A stretch of DNA of 64,000 nucleotides from Aselliscus stoliczkanus (Eukaryota > Chordata > Mammalia > Chiroptera > Hipposideridae): the NCBI GenBank assembly GCA_033961575.1, contig CM066728.1:111246852-111310851 (forward strand), in the 5' to 3' direction. Position numbers and translations under genes: made by a program. The notes beneath the pieces are model-generated. The model made no database searches, was not told the DNA's origin, and saw nothing but the letters and a program-made list of their open reading frames with translations. Shown here in pieces: positions 12,341 to 23,585 of the stretch (position 1 is the first letter of the stretch; each line of letters starts with the position of its first letter).

Positions 12341-12890
12341 TTATTTTTGAGTTTTATTAAATTTATTGGGATGACATTAATACAGCTGTATAAGTTTCAA
12401 GCATACATTTCTATAATACATCATATATATATTGCATTGTATATTCACCACCCAAAGTCAGTTCTTCTGTCACCATAAATTTGACCCCCTAGCCCCTCTT
12501 TTACCAACCCACACCTTCTCTTTCCCTCTGGTAACCACCATACAGTTGTCTGTATCTATGAGTTTTTGTCCATTTGTTTTGTTTGTTCATTTGTTCTACA
12601 TCCCACGTATGAGTGAAATTATATGTTTCTTGTCATTTTGTGTCTGATTTATTTCACTTAGCATAATATTCTCAAGATCCATTCATGTTGTTGCAAATGG
12701 CAGTATTTCATCTTTTTTATGGCTGAGTAGTGTTCCATTGTATATATGTACCACATCATCTTTATCCCATCATCTCTCAAAGAATACTTCAGTTGTTTTC
12801 ATGTCTTGGCCATTGTGAATTATGCTGCAATAAACATAGGAGTACATATATCTTTACAAATAAACGTTTTCAAATTTTTCAAGTAAATTC
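12341..12890 (-). mobile_element. Bat-type LINE-1 3' end, part of a 5'-inverted insertion
   Basis: Antisense L1. The low-coordinate end is the 3' terminus (T-rich on the plus strand, the complement of the A tail). It is followed by the lineage-typical 3' UTR with AAATTTATTGGGATGACATT near 12359, CACCACCCAAAGTCAGTTCT near 12447, and the end of ORF2 through TCATTCATGTTGTTGCAAATGG. Its inner end near 12890 joins the sense segment 12891-13452. In L1 coordinates that sense segment lies directly upstream of this one. The two together are one insertion. This 3' UTR form is my main evidence for a bat genome. Confidence 0.9.
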
Positions 12891-13452
12891 CTAAATATAA
12901 GACCTAAACAATATAATACACAGAAGAAAACATATATATTAAACTCAAGGACCTTGGTCTTAAAAAGGATTTTGAGTTGACCCCAAAAGGCAAGGGAAGT
13001 AAAAGCTAAAATAAATGAATGGGACTATATCAAACTAAAAGCTTCTGCACAGCAGAAGAAATCATCAACAAAACAGAGGCAACCAACCAAATGGGAGAAG
13101 ATATTTGCAAACAACACCTCTGATAAAGTGCTAATATCCAAAATATATGAAGAACTTATTCAACACAACAACAACAAAAAACCCCAACAATCCAGCTAAA
13201 AATGGGCAGAGGGTATGAACAGGAATACATACAGCCAATAGACATATGAAAAGATATTCAGCTTCACTACTATTAGGGAAATGCAAATCAAAACCACAAT
13301 GAGATAATACCTCACACCAGTTAGAATGGCTATCATCAACAAGACAAATAATAACAAGTGTTGGAGAGGCTGTGGAGAAAAAGGAACCCTCATACACTGC
13401 TGGTGAGAAAGCAAATTGGTGCGGCCACTATGGAAAACAGAATGGAGGTTCA
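12891..13452 (+). mobile_element. LINE-1 ORF2 segment, inverted 5' part of the same insertion
   Basis: A sense-orientation L1 ORF2 segment from AAATATAAGACCTAAAC, through GGGACTATATCAAACTAAAAG, AATGGGAGAAGATATTTGC and GGGAAATGCAAATCAAAACC, to CAGAATGGAGGTTC near 13452. The segment stops about 60-70 bp (in L1 coordinates) before the point where the antisense piece 12341-12890 begins. That is the signature of twin priming: the 5' part of one L1 insertion is inverted relative to its 3' part, with a small deletion at the junction. Confidence 0.88.
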
Positions 13453-13896
13453 ACGACTTCGTTAAAAAAATACAATTATTTCACGTCTTTCTATTCATTG
13501 AACTTTTGGAAAACAAGCATCAAGACTACCTGATGATGTAAGCCAGGTGGATGGCGCTCAGTTCTCCGAGTCCTCACAGTAACAAATGTTCTGTAGTTTA
13601 TGGTTCTATCACATTAAAATTCATAGTTCTTTGTAGGGTTCAGCAAGGAAATTGTCCCTCATTCTTAGAACTGAATACCAGCTGGGGGATGGGAAAGGAG
13701 CCAGGAGAGTGTGCAAATGAACTCTGTGGTTCCTGGGGCTCACCCCTCCGGGGGGCTCATCCTAAATGGCCCCTCCTTCTCTAGGACTAAGAAACTCCGG
13801 CTGACTTCTTTCAGCAATAAGGCTTCTGATAACAAGGTGTTGTTCTTGGGTAAATCCTAGAACACCTTCACATCACTCCTTAAAAACAACATGTGA

Positions 13897-14057
13897 GGGC
13901 CGGCCAAGTGGCTCAGTTGGTTAAGAGCTTGCTCAAGAGTGTGAGCTGAGCTCTGAGCAACAGCAGTTCGATGCGCAGCCCGAGCTGAGCTGTCGCTGAG
14001 CTGCCAACAGGTAGCAGGATGGCTCAGCTAAAAAAACAAAAAAAACAACAATAACAA
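13897..14057 (+). mobile_element. tRNA-derived SINE, type 1
   Basis: Begins GGGCCGGCC, carries a pol III A-box-like TGGCTCAGTTGG, a degenerate B box (CAGTTCGATGC), a duplicated GCTGAGCT motif, and the CAGGATGGCTCAGCTAAAA end followed by an A-rich tail. It is flanked by near-perfect 14-bp direct repeats, AAAACAACATGTGA (13883-13896) and AAAACAACGTGTGA (14058-14071), the expected target-site duplication of L1-driven insertion. The same family recurs at 19571 and 25375. Confidence 0.93.
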
Positions 14058-14071
14058 AAAACAACGTGTGA

Positions 14072-14971
14072 TACAGCTGATGAAATCTCAATAACATCAC
14101 AGTAAACAGCGCATTGACTCTCAAAAACGGTTATCAAATTGAAAATGCAGGTTTCCCCATGTTGCCACTGAACAAGATTGTTAGCTGTTTGGAAAGTGAC
14201 CTCTGTTCAAACAACCTAATACAAGAGACCCAAAGATGATGATTACAAGGAGGCTCTCGGGGGGGCTTAGATGGGTTCAGAAATCCACGCTAAACTGTTA
14301 GATAAAAGGATTTGCCTCGCTTTGTTTGGACACTGAGCTATTTCCGGGTAGCAAGTGTATAAACCTTGAGTTTTTTTGTTTTATTTTTACTCTCCCTGTC
14401 AATCCAAAGTGCTGACCCTCTTGTGGAAAGTATTCGTGGGAGTGGAAATGAGAGAGGCGGTTTAAGGAGGCAATACAAGCACATTTGGGAAGAAAGCAGC
14501 CCAGCCAGCTGCCCAAGAATGGTGAGGATGGAAAGGCATTGCGCCAGGCACCTGGGAAACCAGCCCAGGTGTCCCGGCTGATGTAAGCTGATCAGTATCA
14601 TTATCTAGAGCCTTCCAGCAGAGAATCTCACATTCACCATGCTCTTCTGGTCCCAGCCTCCACTCTCCCACTGGAGGCACATCAGAAGTAACAGGATGAC
14701 TCAGCAGCACCCTGCATCTAGCACTGTGCCTGGTACCAACAAGGAAATGAGTGAATGGATAAATGAATAAATGAGTAAATGAAAAGCACGGAACAGGGAA
14801 AACACACATGCAACAAATTTTGGCTGATTAAGGCTGAGGGTACATTGGAACAGCTATTCAAGCAACAGAGGAGACAGACACACCTGGCTCAAAAGGATGG
14901 ATGTGTGCACTTGTGTACAGGCTTGTATGTTTCCTGCTGGACCAGCCACGCTCCTCCATGAGAAAGGAGTA
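14072..14971. other. Unassigned non-coding sequence
   Basis: No recognised gene or repeat. It contains a GAATG/AAATGAATAAATGAG-like run near 14750. It ends in the TA dinucleotide that precedes the Tigger element. Confidence 0.5.
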
Positions 14972-15463
14972 CAGTGGCCCCCCTTATTTAAGGGGGATAC
15001 ATTCCAAGTCCCCCACTGAATGCCTGAGACCATGGAGAGTAACAAGCCCTACATGTACTATGGTTTTTCTTTTCCACACCTATGCTAACCTTACGGCTTC
15101 TGTGTGGCATAGCCAAGCTGCCAGCATCACGATTCCTGCACTTTGGGGCCATGACAAACTAAAATGAAGGTGACCACAAACACTGAGATACCTTGACAGT
15201 CAATATGATAAGCAGATGGCTACTAAGCGACCCTCCTGCAGGGATCATGTGCAGTGTGGAGACGCTGGACAAAGGGATAAGGCATGTCCCAGGCAGGACG
15301 GCGTGGGACGGCAAGAGATTTCATCAGGCTGCTCAGAAAGACAGCAATTTAACATTTGTGCATTGTGTATTTCTGGAATGTTCCATTTAATATTTTTGAA
15401 ATGACCCTGTTTGTGGGTAACTGAAACTGTGGAAAGTGAAATGCAGATAAGGGGAGGCTACTG
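14972..15463. mobile_element. Tigger/MER2-like DNA transposon, non-autonomous
   Basis: The ends are inverted repeats: CAGTGGCCCCCCTTAT at the left, and GATAAGGGGAGGCTACTG at the right, whose complement is CAGTAGCCTCCCCTTATC. A TA precedes the left end, and the right flank is TG, explained by one mutation of the expected duplicated TA. The internal sequence (GGACAAAGGGATAAGGCATG, AATTTAACATTTGTGCATTG, CATTTAATATTTTTGAAATG) matches the pogo/Tigger group of mammals by eye. At 492 bp it is end-to-end complete for a short deletion derivative. It encodes no transposase. Confidence 0.85.
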
Positions 15464-18344
15464 TGCAGTCCCTGCGTGATGGTGACATCTTCTTACCCGC
15501 CTCAGTGACATGATGACAAAGCTGCCCTGCAACAGGCACATCCTCCCCTGCCCCCAGTGCGCACCTCCCCACTCCAGCCCTCGAGAGTGGTGAAAAAGAA
15601 ACCATCTCTAGTTTTAGCTATCAGCAGAATCGTGGGCCTGATACATGGTAAATGTTATAGAAGTGGGGGGTCACATAAATAAACTCAAGTCTAAGGTGGA
15701 GGTTGCTGAGAACTGAAAATGGGTGAAATTAAGAGAGGATTGATTTTTGCTGGGGACTTGGGAGAGATCAGAGCCCCTTTGAGACGATGGGAGGGTCCCC
15801 GTGGAGAGGGAGGGAGAAGGTAGAGACAGGTGCTGCAAAGACGCCTGTGGGCCTGGGGGCGCTGCAGGGAGTTTGGTCCCAGCGGGAGATTGCCCAGAAC
15901 AGGCAGCGGGCCTTGTCTCTCTGAGGGAAAGACCCAGGACCTGGCCATGCCCTGTGCCCAGGGAAGATTTTTGTGAGCTAAGCACCCCTCCACACAGCCC
16001 CTTCTGCAGCCTTCTTTCCTCCAACGGGCCCCTCCCCTGTGTAAGGTTTGACCCCACAAAGCCTGGGTCCATCCCTGCAGCTCGGGCCCCTCACATCCAT
16101 CTCAAGACTCTTTTCTTCTCAAATTAAGGGAGCTCAAAAAGCAACATTTAGATGTAGTCCAGGACCTTCCCCAGGGGACCTAATCCCTCATATTTTTTCT
16201 GACTTTAAATGTTTTCACTTATACCTTGATTTAACATTATTTTATTACACACCATGCATACGTAAATATTGCCTCCAGATGGTTTTGGAAATGAATGTCT
16301 GTCTCCAAGGGTTCTGCGACTTCCACAGGCTGCTGTCTATATCCATTCGCTGGGGCCACACCCAAAGTCCCACAGTCTGTGTGGCTTCAGTGACAGAAGC
16401 TTTTGTCTTACAGTCCAGAGGCCGGAAGGCCAAGACCAAGGCGTGGACGGGGTCAGTTTCTCCCGAGGACTCTCTCCTTGGACTGCAGACGGCGATCTCC
16501 CCCCCCCGCCACCGTCTTCCGTGTCCCACATGGTCATCCCTCCATGTGTGTCTGTGTCCTGATTCTTCCTATGAGGACCCCAGAACCTTGGGCCCACCCT
16601 GAAGGATTTCATGTCACCTTCATGAGCTCTTTGAAGACCCACATTCTGTGTGGCTGGAGGTAGGACTGCCTCGTGTGGAGTGGAGGGCACATCACTCCAC
16701 CCAACACTGTCTTCTGTTTTCTAAGCTCTCAGTATGTTTCTCGCCCAGCAATAAATTGTCCCCAATCAAGGTTTGGGGCAAAAAGCCCTCCTGTGACCTC
16801 CCCAAACACAGCTGCAAACAAAGACCTACTCAGAGAAATCGTCTTTCCTCCAAGCAGCCCTCCCCTCGCTCCTTTAGAAATGGCTCTAATTCAGGTACAA
16901 ATTTATTTCTTTTATGGTACTTCTGGTTACAAATATATGGTTATTCTAAAACAGAAGTTTAAAAATTAATAACATATTTAAGTAGAAGACTTTACAGGCT
17001 TTAAAACATAAATTTAAAGTGTTTCCATGACATGGAGTAATAACGCTCTGAAGTGAGACTAGAACTGCTAAGTCTAAACACTCCCTAATGGAATTCACCA
17101 AGACGTGTTAGCGCAAAATTTATAACATATTTCAGGAGCAATGTTAATATTTCATCAAATCTGAAGCAAATAGCTTTAATCCATATATTAAAATCCTAAT
17201 GGTTGCTATTACCCTAGAGGCTAGAGGCAACAATAAACCATATGGAAATATGACCATTCCTCTCCACCCAGAGCATTCATATTTTCAGAAATTTTGTTGA
17301 GCAATTGGCTCCCTGACAGCCCTTGTTCTTATTATCGCTTATGTTTATTGCACATCTTTGTGGAAAAGTTGAAACTATTATAAGAGTACAAGCTCAACAG
17401 AATATAAGATAGGAAAGTTCGAGAGCCTTGGAGAGCCTTGGAGACCCGGGTTCCAATGAGCGGAACCACGGGCACAGTCAGGCTCAGTGAGACCCGTGTC
17501 TGAGCGGCTGAGTCAGGCGGCCATTAGGGACCGAGAGAAGGCCTTCGAGCAAGTGAATTCCTCAATATGAGAACCTTATGGGAATGTGTGATCAATCACG
17601 TTTACCCAGCGGCCAGCAGAGAGAGGCGATAGGTCGTTAAGAAAACAATTCCTAAATTGTTTTTGTACATTTGAAAAATAAAAGATACATATGGCATATT
17701 TTGCATCTATTAAAATGCCATAGTACTGTAAGTTGAGTTTTTTAATCTCATATAGGGCATTACAAGGAAACGTATGCCTTTGTTTCTTTGGGGAATTTTA
17801 GCTTTATATAAAATATGTCTCAACTCAATCTTAAAAATGTGGTGTATTTGTTTTTCATACTCATTACAAATTTCTGAGCATGTAAGTAGATGTTTTCTGT
17901 GTCTATTCATCTTACAACCAAAAAATAAGCTAACATTTACTTTTATAGTGTGAAGATGAATCATATTTAAGGTATATTAAAGCAGAAACAGGGTATTTTT
18001 CCATTTTTTTAAAATTTCGAGTAGTTTGCATCAACTATGTAGCTTTACAATTGCATCTTTTTTTTAAATGTGGTTCACTTAAATAAATTAATTAATTTAA
18101 TGTGGCTAATGATTTAATGTGGCCCTTTCAGAAACTGTATTTTGGCTGATAATATATGTGTGTAAAAGAGGAGACAAAAGAAAAACCTGTCTGGATCCGA
18201 ACATATGTGGACGATTGGGGGGTGGGGAGGATCTCCTGTAACTATTTATCCAAAGATCACACAGGCCTCCTCTTTCAACCAACATTGGTGTTGTTCAAAA
18301 CATTTTTAGGATTTGTAATTTGGAACTGTCCCCAGAGTCCGCAT
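15464..18344. other. Unassigned non-coding sequence
   Basis: The first half (to about 16900) is GC-moderate with overlapping, unrecognised frames up to 184 codons at 16048-16602. From about 16900 to 18130 it is AT-rich. A short local duplication GAGAGCCTTG occurs twice near 17420. No gene, splice pattern or clear repeat family is recognised. Confidence 0.45.
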
Positions 18345-18545
18345 CGTATAAAAGGAGGTAAACATTTACGGAGTGCCCCCTCTGCCAGGTAGTGTAAACA
18401 GTGCAAAGTCATCTCATTTATTTACCCAATACGAGAGAATAGTCCTTTGTTTCCTGCTTGCTTGCTTGTTTTGATTTGGTGGTTAAGTTCTTGTCCTCAT
18501 TCTGTTTTGCAGATGAAGTGGCTGGGAGTCCCTGGGTTAAGTGAT
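18345..18545 (-). mobile_element. MIR SINE remnant
   Basis: Antisense MIR-like order: CATTTACGGAGTGCCCCCTCTGCCAGG near 18363, GTCATCTCATTTATTTACCC near 18408, and GCAGATGAAGTGGCTGGGAG near 18510. Old and interrupted by a CTTG-rich stretch near 18455. Confidence 0.65.
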
Positions 18546-19030
18546 GTGCGTATCCTCAGAGGGTGGCAAACGCCATCGTACAGGAAGATGCCTTTTGATT
18601 TGGGGAAGGGCAAAGCCATTCAGAGCCTGTAGACTGATGTGGGAACCAAACGGCAGAATTCTGTAAACTCGATTTTTTTTCAAGTTGCTGTGAAATAACA
18701 TGGTCACAGAGAAGTTTTGATGCCAGTTCTGCGAGCAGCTCCCACACATTTCACACTGTGCCTCCCCTGTGCCTTCCGGCAGCTGCAGAGGCCTCGTGCG
18801 CAGACCCGCCCCACGTCTCTTCCGGAAGGGGAAGCAGTCAGCCAGGCTCTTGTCTGCTCTCTCCACCCTCCCAGCCCAGGTCCATCTCCCTCCTCCTCCT
18901 GGGACTTGATGGTGTTTGTTCCTTTTCTGTCTCCTTGATTTAAATTCTTTCTAAGGGACATCACCTCAGTTTCCCCCTAGTTTTTCAGGGGCTCCTTGAG
19001 ACCATACCCTGTGCTGTCTTCTGGGGAGAG

Positions 19031-19108
19031 ATGTAATACCCCCAACATTCTCCCCAAAGAGGTACACTGATGTAATACCCCCAATATTCTCCCCAAAGAG
19101 GTACATTG
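19031..19108. repeat. 39-bp direct duplication
   Basis: Two adjacent copies of a 39-bp sequence starting ATGTAATACCCCCAA (19031 and 19070) and differing at very few positions (for example AACATT versus AATATT). The period is divisible by three, so a minus-strand frame (18966-19163) shows a 13-residue repeat, but nothing supports translation. Confidence 0.95.
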
Positions 19109-19489
19109 AAAGAGAGTACTGCTTTGAATGTGTAAGTCCTGATGTTTTTAAAAAACGACTCAAAATTGTGCATGAACATTAAGTATCATATAAACACACA
19201 CTTTATTGCATTGGCTTTGGATTTGGAAAGTTCAAATTAAGGTTCATACAAGGGAAATGGTCAGCAGACCGTCATTGAACGAAGGACAAATGGATGCTGC
19301 AGAGGTGTCTTTGAACATGGATCTCCCTCTCCTCCTCTTGCTGTGTACCTGAACATCCTCAGATAGGAGCGAAGCGAGCTTTGCCTGTGAGCCACGGCTC
19401 TGAAGCAAGTTAAAACAGATCTCCGCAGAGGAAAACCCCATTCTTGTTCCTGTCTTCTGTCAAATGCTGACGTCACACCCTACCTGTTC

Positions 19490-19570
19490 CAGGTACTTCC
19501 CAAAGGGATTCCCAAATTCTGAGGCCCGGAATCCTCACCATAAACCCCGAGGTAGATATTTCCATTTTAT
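19490..19570 (-). mobile_element. MIR, left part (split by a SINE)
   Basis: The antisense MIR segment from CAGGTACTTCCC through CCTCACCATAAACCCCGAGGTAGATATTTCCATTTTAT. It continues at 19746 as TTTAATAGATGAATGAGGAAACTGAGG. Removing the intervening SINE restores the ordinary MIR core order. Confidence 0.8.
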
Positions 19571-19745
19571 ATTTTTATTTTATTTTATTTTATTTTTATT
19601 TTAGTTAGTTTTAGCTGAGTCATCCTGCAACCTGTTGGCAGCTCAGCGGCAGCTCAGCGCGGACAGGGAATCAAACCGGCAATCTTGTTGCTCAGCGCTC
19701 ACACACTCGAGCAAGCTCTTAACCAACTGAGCCACTCTGCCTGCT
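19571..19745 (-). mobile_element. tRNA-derived SINE, type 1 (antisense, inside a MIR)
   Basis: Reads on the minus strand. Its A-rich tail appears as the TATTTTATTTT run at 19571-19600. Next are the complements of the CAGCTAAAA end, of the duplicated GCTGAGCT motif, of a good B box (CCGGTTTGATTCC) and of the A box TGGCTCAGTTGG. It keeps an internal block, GAGCGCTGAGCAACAAGATTGCC, that is altered in the copies at 13897 and 25375. It may therefore be nearer the founding sequence. I could not identify a certain target-site duplication. Confidence 0.9.
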
Positions 19746-19860
19746 TTAATAGATGAATGAGGAAACTGAGGTACAAGGTGGCCACAGCTCATGAGTGAAG
19801 GGGCTGGAATTCAGACCAGACGGTTTGTCCCGGGCACCTGTGCTCTTAACCCTGACTGCG
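19746..19860 (-). mobile_element. MIR, right part
   Basis: Continuation of the split MIR: GATGAATGAGGAAACTGAGG, then CACAGCTCATGAGTGAAGG, GGCTGGAATTCAGACCAGACGG and CTGTGCTCTTAACCCTG, in the expected antisense order. Confidence 0.85.
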
Positions 19861-22504
19861 GAGCCACACACAAACGCCCACTAGGCCAGGAGTGACACTC
19901 TAGGGACAAAACGGACTGCCTGCCATCAGAGCCGGCATCCACTCATTGGTGCAATCAGGGCGTGTGGCCCCCACATCTGCTTTACCGACGCCCCCTTCGA
20001 AGGCCGGCGGGGCAGCCCGAGTCTGCACGTCAGCTGGCAGCATTAGGGAGCACTTGGGCGAAGGTTTATAGCGCTTGGGCTTCTCCACTGGGCGGGAGTA
20101 TCCACGTCAAGATTTCTTAAATGAACACGAACATAAATTTGAGTGAGATGCATACTCATTGCACTGGCAGACAGTTTCATTTCTAACCTCTTATGGTCTA
20201 CCTATACCAAATCATAGTTTAATTCAGTGACAAGAATAGATTCACCATAAAGGGTAGATTGACAATCATGCAGAACAGCTGTAATTAATGCTGTCGGTAA
20301 TTTTAAAATAAACGTCGCATCAAGTGTCTTAGAAATGTGTTTGTAAATCATCAGATACCTAATACACTAACTAAGGAATCCTTACAATACACTTTGAGGT
20401 AGATATACGGAGACACTATCTGCTCTGAGTTCCAGATTCTTCATTTGTGACCTGTGACCTCCTGGTGCCTGTTTCGTCATCTAGAGAATAGAGTTTTTGC
20501 TCTTAAAACACAAGGCCAATGATTATGATATTGTCATCCTGTCACAAATGGGTGTGCCGTTCCCCTAGCAGAACCGTCAGATTTGGATTCTCTGTCGTGA
20601 CCCTTGTGATTCAGCTCCCAGCTGAATAAACACCCTGGTCAACGATTCTAGTGACCCCACCTCTGATTCTACGGGAAGAGTGTGAATGGAAATGTGAGGA
20701 GCAGCAGCTGTCCCCGTGCAGTGAGGGAATGACGGAGTCGGGGCCGGCACACAGCCTCATGTGCGGCCACACAACCAGCACCTCCGGACGCCCTTGTCCC
20801 TGGTCCCTGCGGGGAAGGGGAGGAACAGGACACAGCGCTTTGGGCTGCGTGGAGCCTCCAGGGCCGTGCTTCCTGAAGGGTGGCATCTAAACGTGTCAGG
20901 AGAGACCAGGCACTGGGACATTCTAAGTATGGACAAGGACTTCCATCTTAACAGCACCTTTCATTAAAATTGTCTTTGAAGGAAAAGAGAGAGCTCAGTG
21001 CCTGGCAGATTACAGCCCCACTCTACTCCCTTCGGACAGGCATCAAGCTTACTAATTACCCTGCAAGGCCACAGTTCTATCAGCAATAAAGTTCCCTCAG
21101 TGTTAGCTACTGGATGTTAGAAATCTGTTTAAACTGACAGGGAAGGACAGCAGGGGGCCTGAAATGAAAGCATTCAGAGCACCCCACCTTTGTCTGAGGA
21201 CACGAGGTCAGTGTGCCTGACCCAATGCCTTGGCACCATTCACTCCACTTGTGTGCTGTTTCCACTCCTCCCACCAGCTCCAAAAGCAGAGGAGAGGTTC
21301 ACTGCACGCCACAAATGTGTGCCGAGAAAGCTGGCCTGGCTGACAGAGCCTACCCTAGGCCTCGTGACAGCTCTCAAGACGTGAGCTTTGCATATCTGAG
21401 ACATCACAGGTGCCTCAGCCGCTGCACTGCAGTCATGCGCCTGCGGAATTTATCTGAATATTTCAGCATGTTAAGCCATTTGCATATGTCCAAGGCTAAC
21501 CCAAGCCTAAAATCTCCGAGCAAGCGCTCCTTACAACCTTGTTTTGGAATCACAAAGGAAAAACATCAAAATGAAGACCCACTGAAGAGATGCTTGCAGA
21601 CAGTCCACTGGCTCCCAGTGCAAAAAAGACACTCAGAAACCAAACTTGTCCTACTTTCCCAAGTCAAGCACAAAACAAACAAGTGTGCTGAGTTAAACAC
21701 GGCGCAGCAAAACAGAGGCACAAAACAGCGCTTGAGGAATGAAGTTGGACGGCGGAATGTGTGTATGCTGACGGCTCATGGAGGAATTTCTAACTGAACC
21801 ACAGGCTACCCCTATGAACAACTAATTATCCAGCCAGCGGCTTAGGAGCCTCTGCTAGCATAGAGACGGGCGGCTTTTCTGCCCATAAACTTCCAGCGTG
21901 TGCTAAACTGTTTTATGAAATTATGTTTACGGGCTTTATTACATCTGTTCCCATTTTATTCATGATTTGTTATTTAATATATAGAAGTGTGGTTACTTCT
22001 GTGATTCATAAATACACTTTCTTCATCACACATGTTTCCAGGTTAATATAATTTGATGTATTTGCTCATAGGTGTTACTAAAAAAAAATTAAGAAATAAA
22101 TTCTGTATTTTAATATGATTTTTAAAACTGTATTTTCCAGACCTCTGTTTCAACTTTTCAGAAATTTCATTGATTCTGGACTTCTTCCAAGTTCATCATT
22201 GTTTTATTTTTGAGACACTTAAAAAAAAATACTCATCTAACACTGCAGATTCTTATCTCGCATAAGTTTTGTTTACTTGCATGATTGATTTGTAAGATGA
22301 GTCTGAAAGCCTGAGCTGGCTTCCAAGGGGCTTTGGAGATTCAGAGTGAAAACGAAAAGCAGGGCAGAGGCTATGAGGTTTTCAGGCCAGCGTGGCGGGA
22401 GTGGGTGAGCCCAGGCCGCGGGGCAGCGTCCTCTGGGGATGGTGGAAGCACCCAGTTGGCTTCGGAACTCATCCTCCTATGTCTCTGAGAAAAATGGGGT
22501 TCAG
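19861..22504. other. Low-repeat sequence, possible conserved non-coding DNA
   Basis: No repeat family recognised except a doubtful MIR trace near 20330-20470. Two parts look unlike decayed repeat DNA: 20101-20400 (AT-rich, TAATTA-like words) and about 21380-21860, which spans a 194-codon frame (21213-21797) with no family motif and contains TTTGCATATG near 21480. A CTCF-like word, ACAGCAGGGGGC, lies near 21148. Function is not established. Confidence 0.4.
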
Positions 22505-23003
22505 CCCATGCACCGCTGTCGGGAATGTAAATTGGTACAGCCTCTGTGGAAAACAGGATGAAAATTCCTCATAAAGGTAAGGATAGAGCTACCGCGTGAC
22601 ATATACACAATGGAATACCACTCAGTCACAAAAAAATGATGAATAGTGCCACTTGTGATCGTTATCCTAAGTGAAATAAGTCTGATGGAAAAAGTCAAGA
22701 ACCATATGATTTCACGCATATGTGACATATAAAACAGAAAGCAGCAAATGAACAAGACAAACAAACGAGACTCACAGACACAACAGTATGGTGGTCACCA
22801 GAGGGCAAGGAGGGAGGGGCAGGGGGAATGAATACAAAGCGCGTAAAGGGGATCAAACATGGTGACAGGAGGAGGCTTAACTTTAGGCGCTGAGCACACC
22901 ATGGAATACATGGAGGTTGTGTTATAGAATTGTGTGCTTGAACTTAAGTAACGTCAGTAACCAAAGTTACGCCGATAAATTTAATTTAAAAAAAAAAGAA
23001 AAA
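22505..23003 (+). mobile_element. Bat-type LINE-1 3' end
   Basis: A 5'-truncated sense L1, beginning in the ORF2 end (CATGCACCGCTGTCGGGAATG). It passes through AAGTGAAATAAGTCTGATGG and ATGGTGGTCACCAGAGGGCA into the lineage 3' UTR and finishes with GATAAATTTAATTT and an A run at about 22988-22997. Compared with the 11462 copy it lacks the CAACCCAGCAATTTC to CATTGCAGG block near 22590, so it carries an internal deletion. Same 3' end type as the antisense copy at 12341. Confidence 0.9.
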
Positions 23004-23160
23004 TATTTACTGACAGATTTTCAAATGTACTAGAACACTTTTCAATGAAGAATACTTATTTATATCCTACAATGCGAAGTTTCAAGAACGTGGGTCAAAA
23101 TCAGAGCAGAGTTTGTCTGAAAGACTGCTCAGACCTCAGCCTCATGTGGGAAAGATGGCT

Positions 23161-23585
23161 GTCCCCCCGGTGACTGGCCTCTCCCCCTGTGACTCGCCTG
23201 TCCCCACTGTGACTGTCCTGTCCCCCTGTGACTGGCCTGTCCCCACCGTGACTCGCCTGTCCCCCTGTGACTGGCCTGTCCTCACTGTGACTCGCCTGTC
23301 CCCACTGTGACTGGCCTGTACCCCCTGTGACTGGCCTGTCCCCCTGTGACTGGCCTGTCCCCACTGTGACTGGCCTGTACCCCCTGTGACTGGCCTGTCC
23401 CCCTGTGACTGGCCTCTCCCCCTGTGACTCGCCTGTCCCCACTGTGACTGTCCTGTCCCCCTGTGACTGGCCTGTCCCCACTGTGACTCGCCTGTCCCCC
23501 CTGTGACTGGCCTGTCCCCCCTGTGACTGGCCTGTCCCCCTGTGACTGGCCTGTCCCCACGGTGACTGGCCTGTCCCACTGTGAC
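23161..23585. repeat. 19-21 bp minisatellite, about 21 units
   Basis: Tandem units of the form GTGACT(GG/CG/GT)CCTGTCCCC(A)CT, 19 to 21 bp long because of variable C runs and an optional A. I count 21 units plus a partial. The ordered variants of units 1-5 (from 23170) recur as units 13-17 (from 23405), a 235-bp higher-order repeat. The pair 8-9 recurs as 11-12. Minus-strand frames here are repeat artefacts. Confidence 0.97.

Noticed and set aside
22790..22810. CTCF-like word TCACCAGAGGGCA
   Set aside because: It is part of the L1 3' UTR consensus here. A motif match alone does not support an insulator.
23101..23581. Minus-strand frames of 92-145 codons with GDRPVTGG-like repeats
   Set aside because: They are translations of the 19-21 bp minisatellite.
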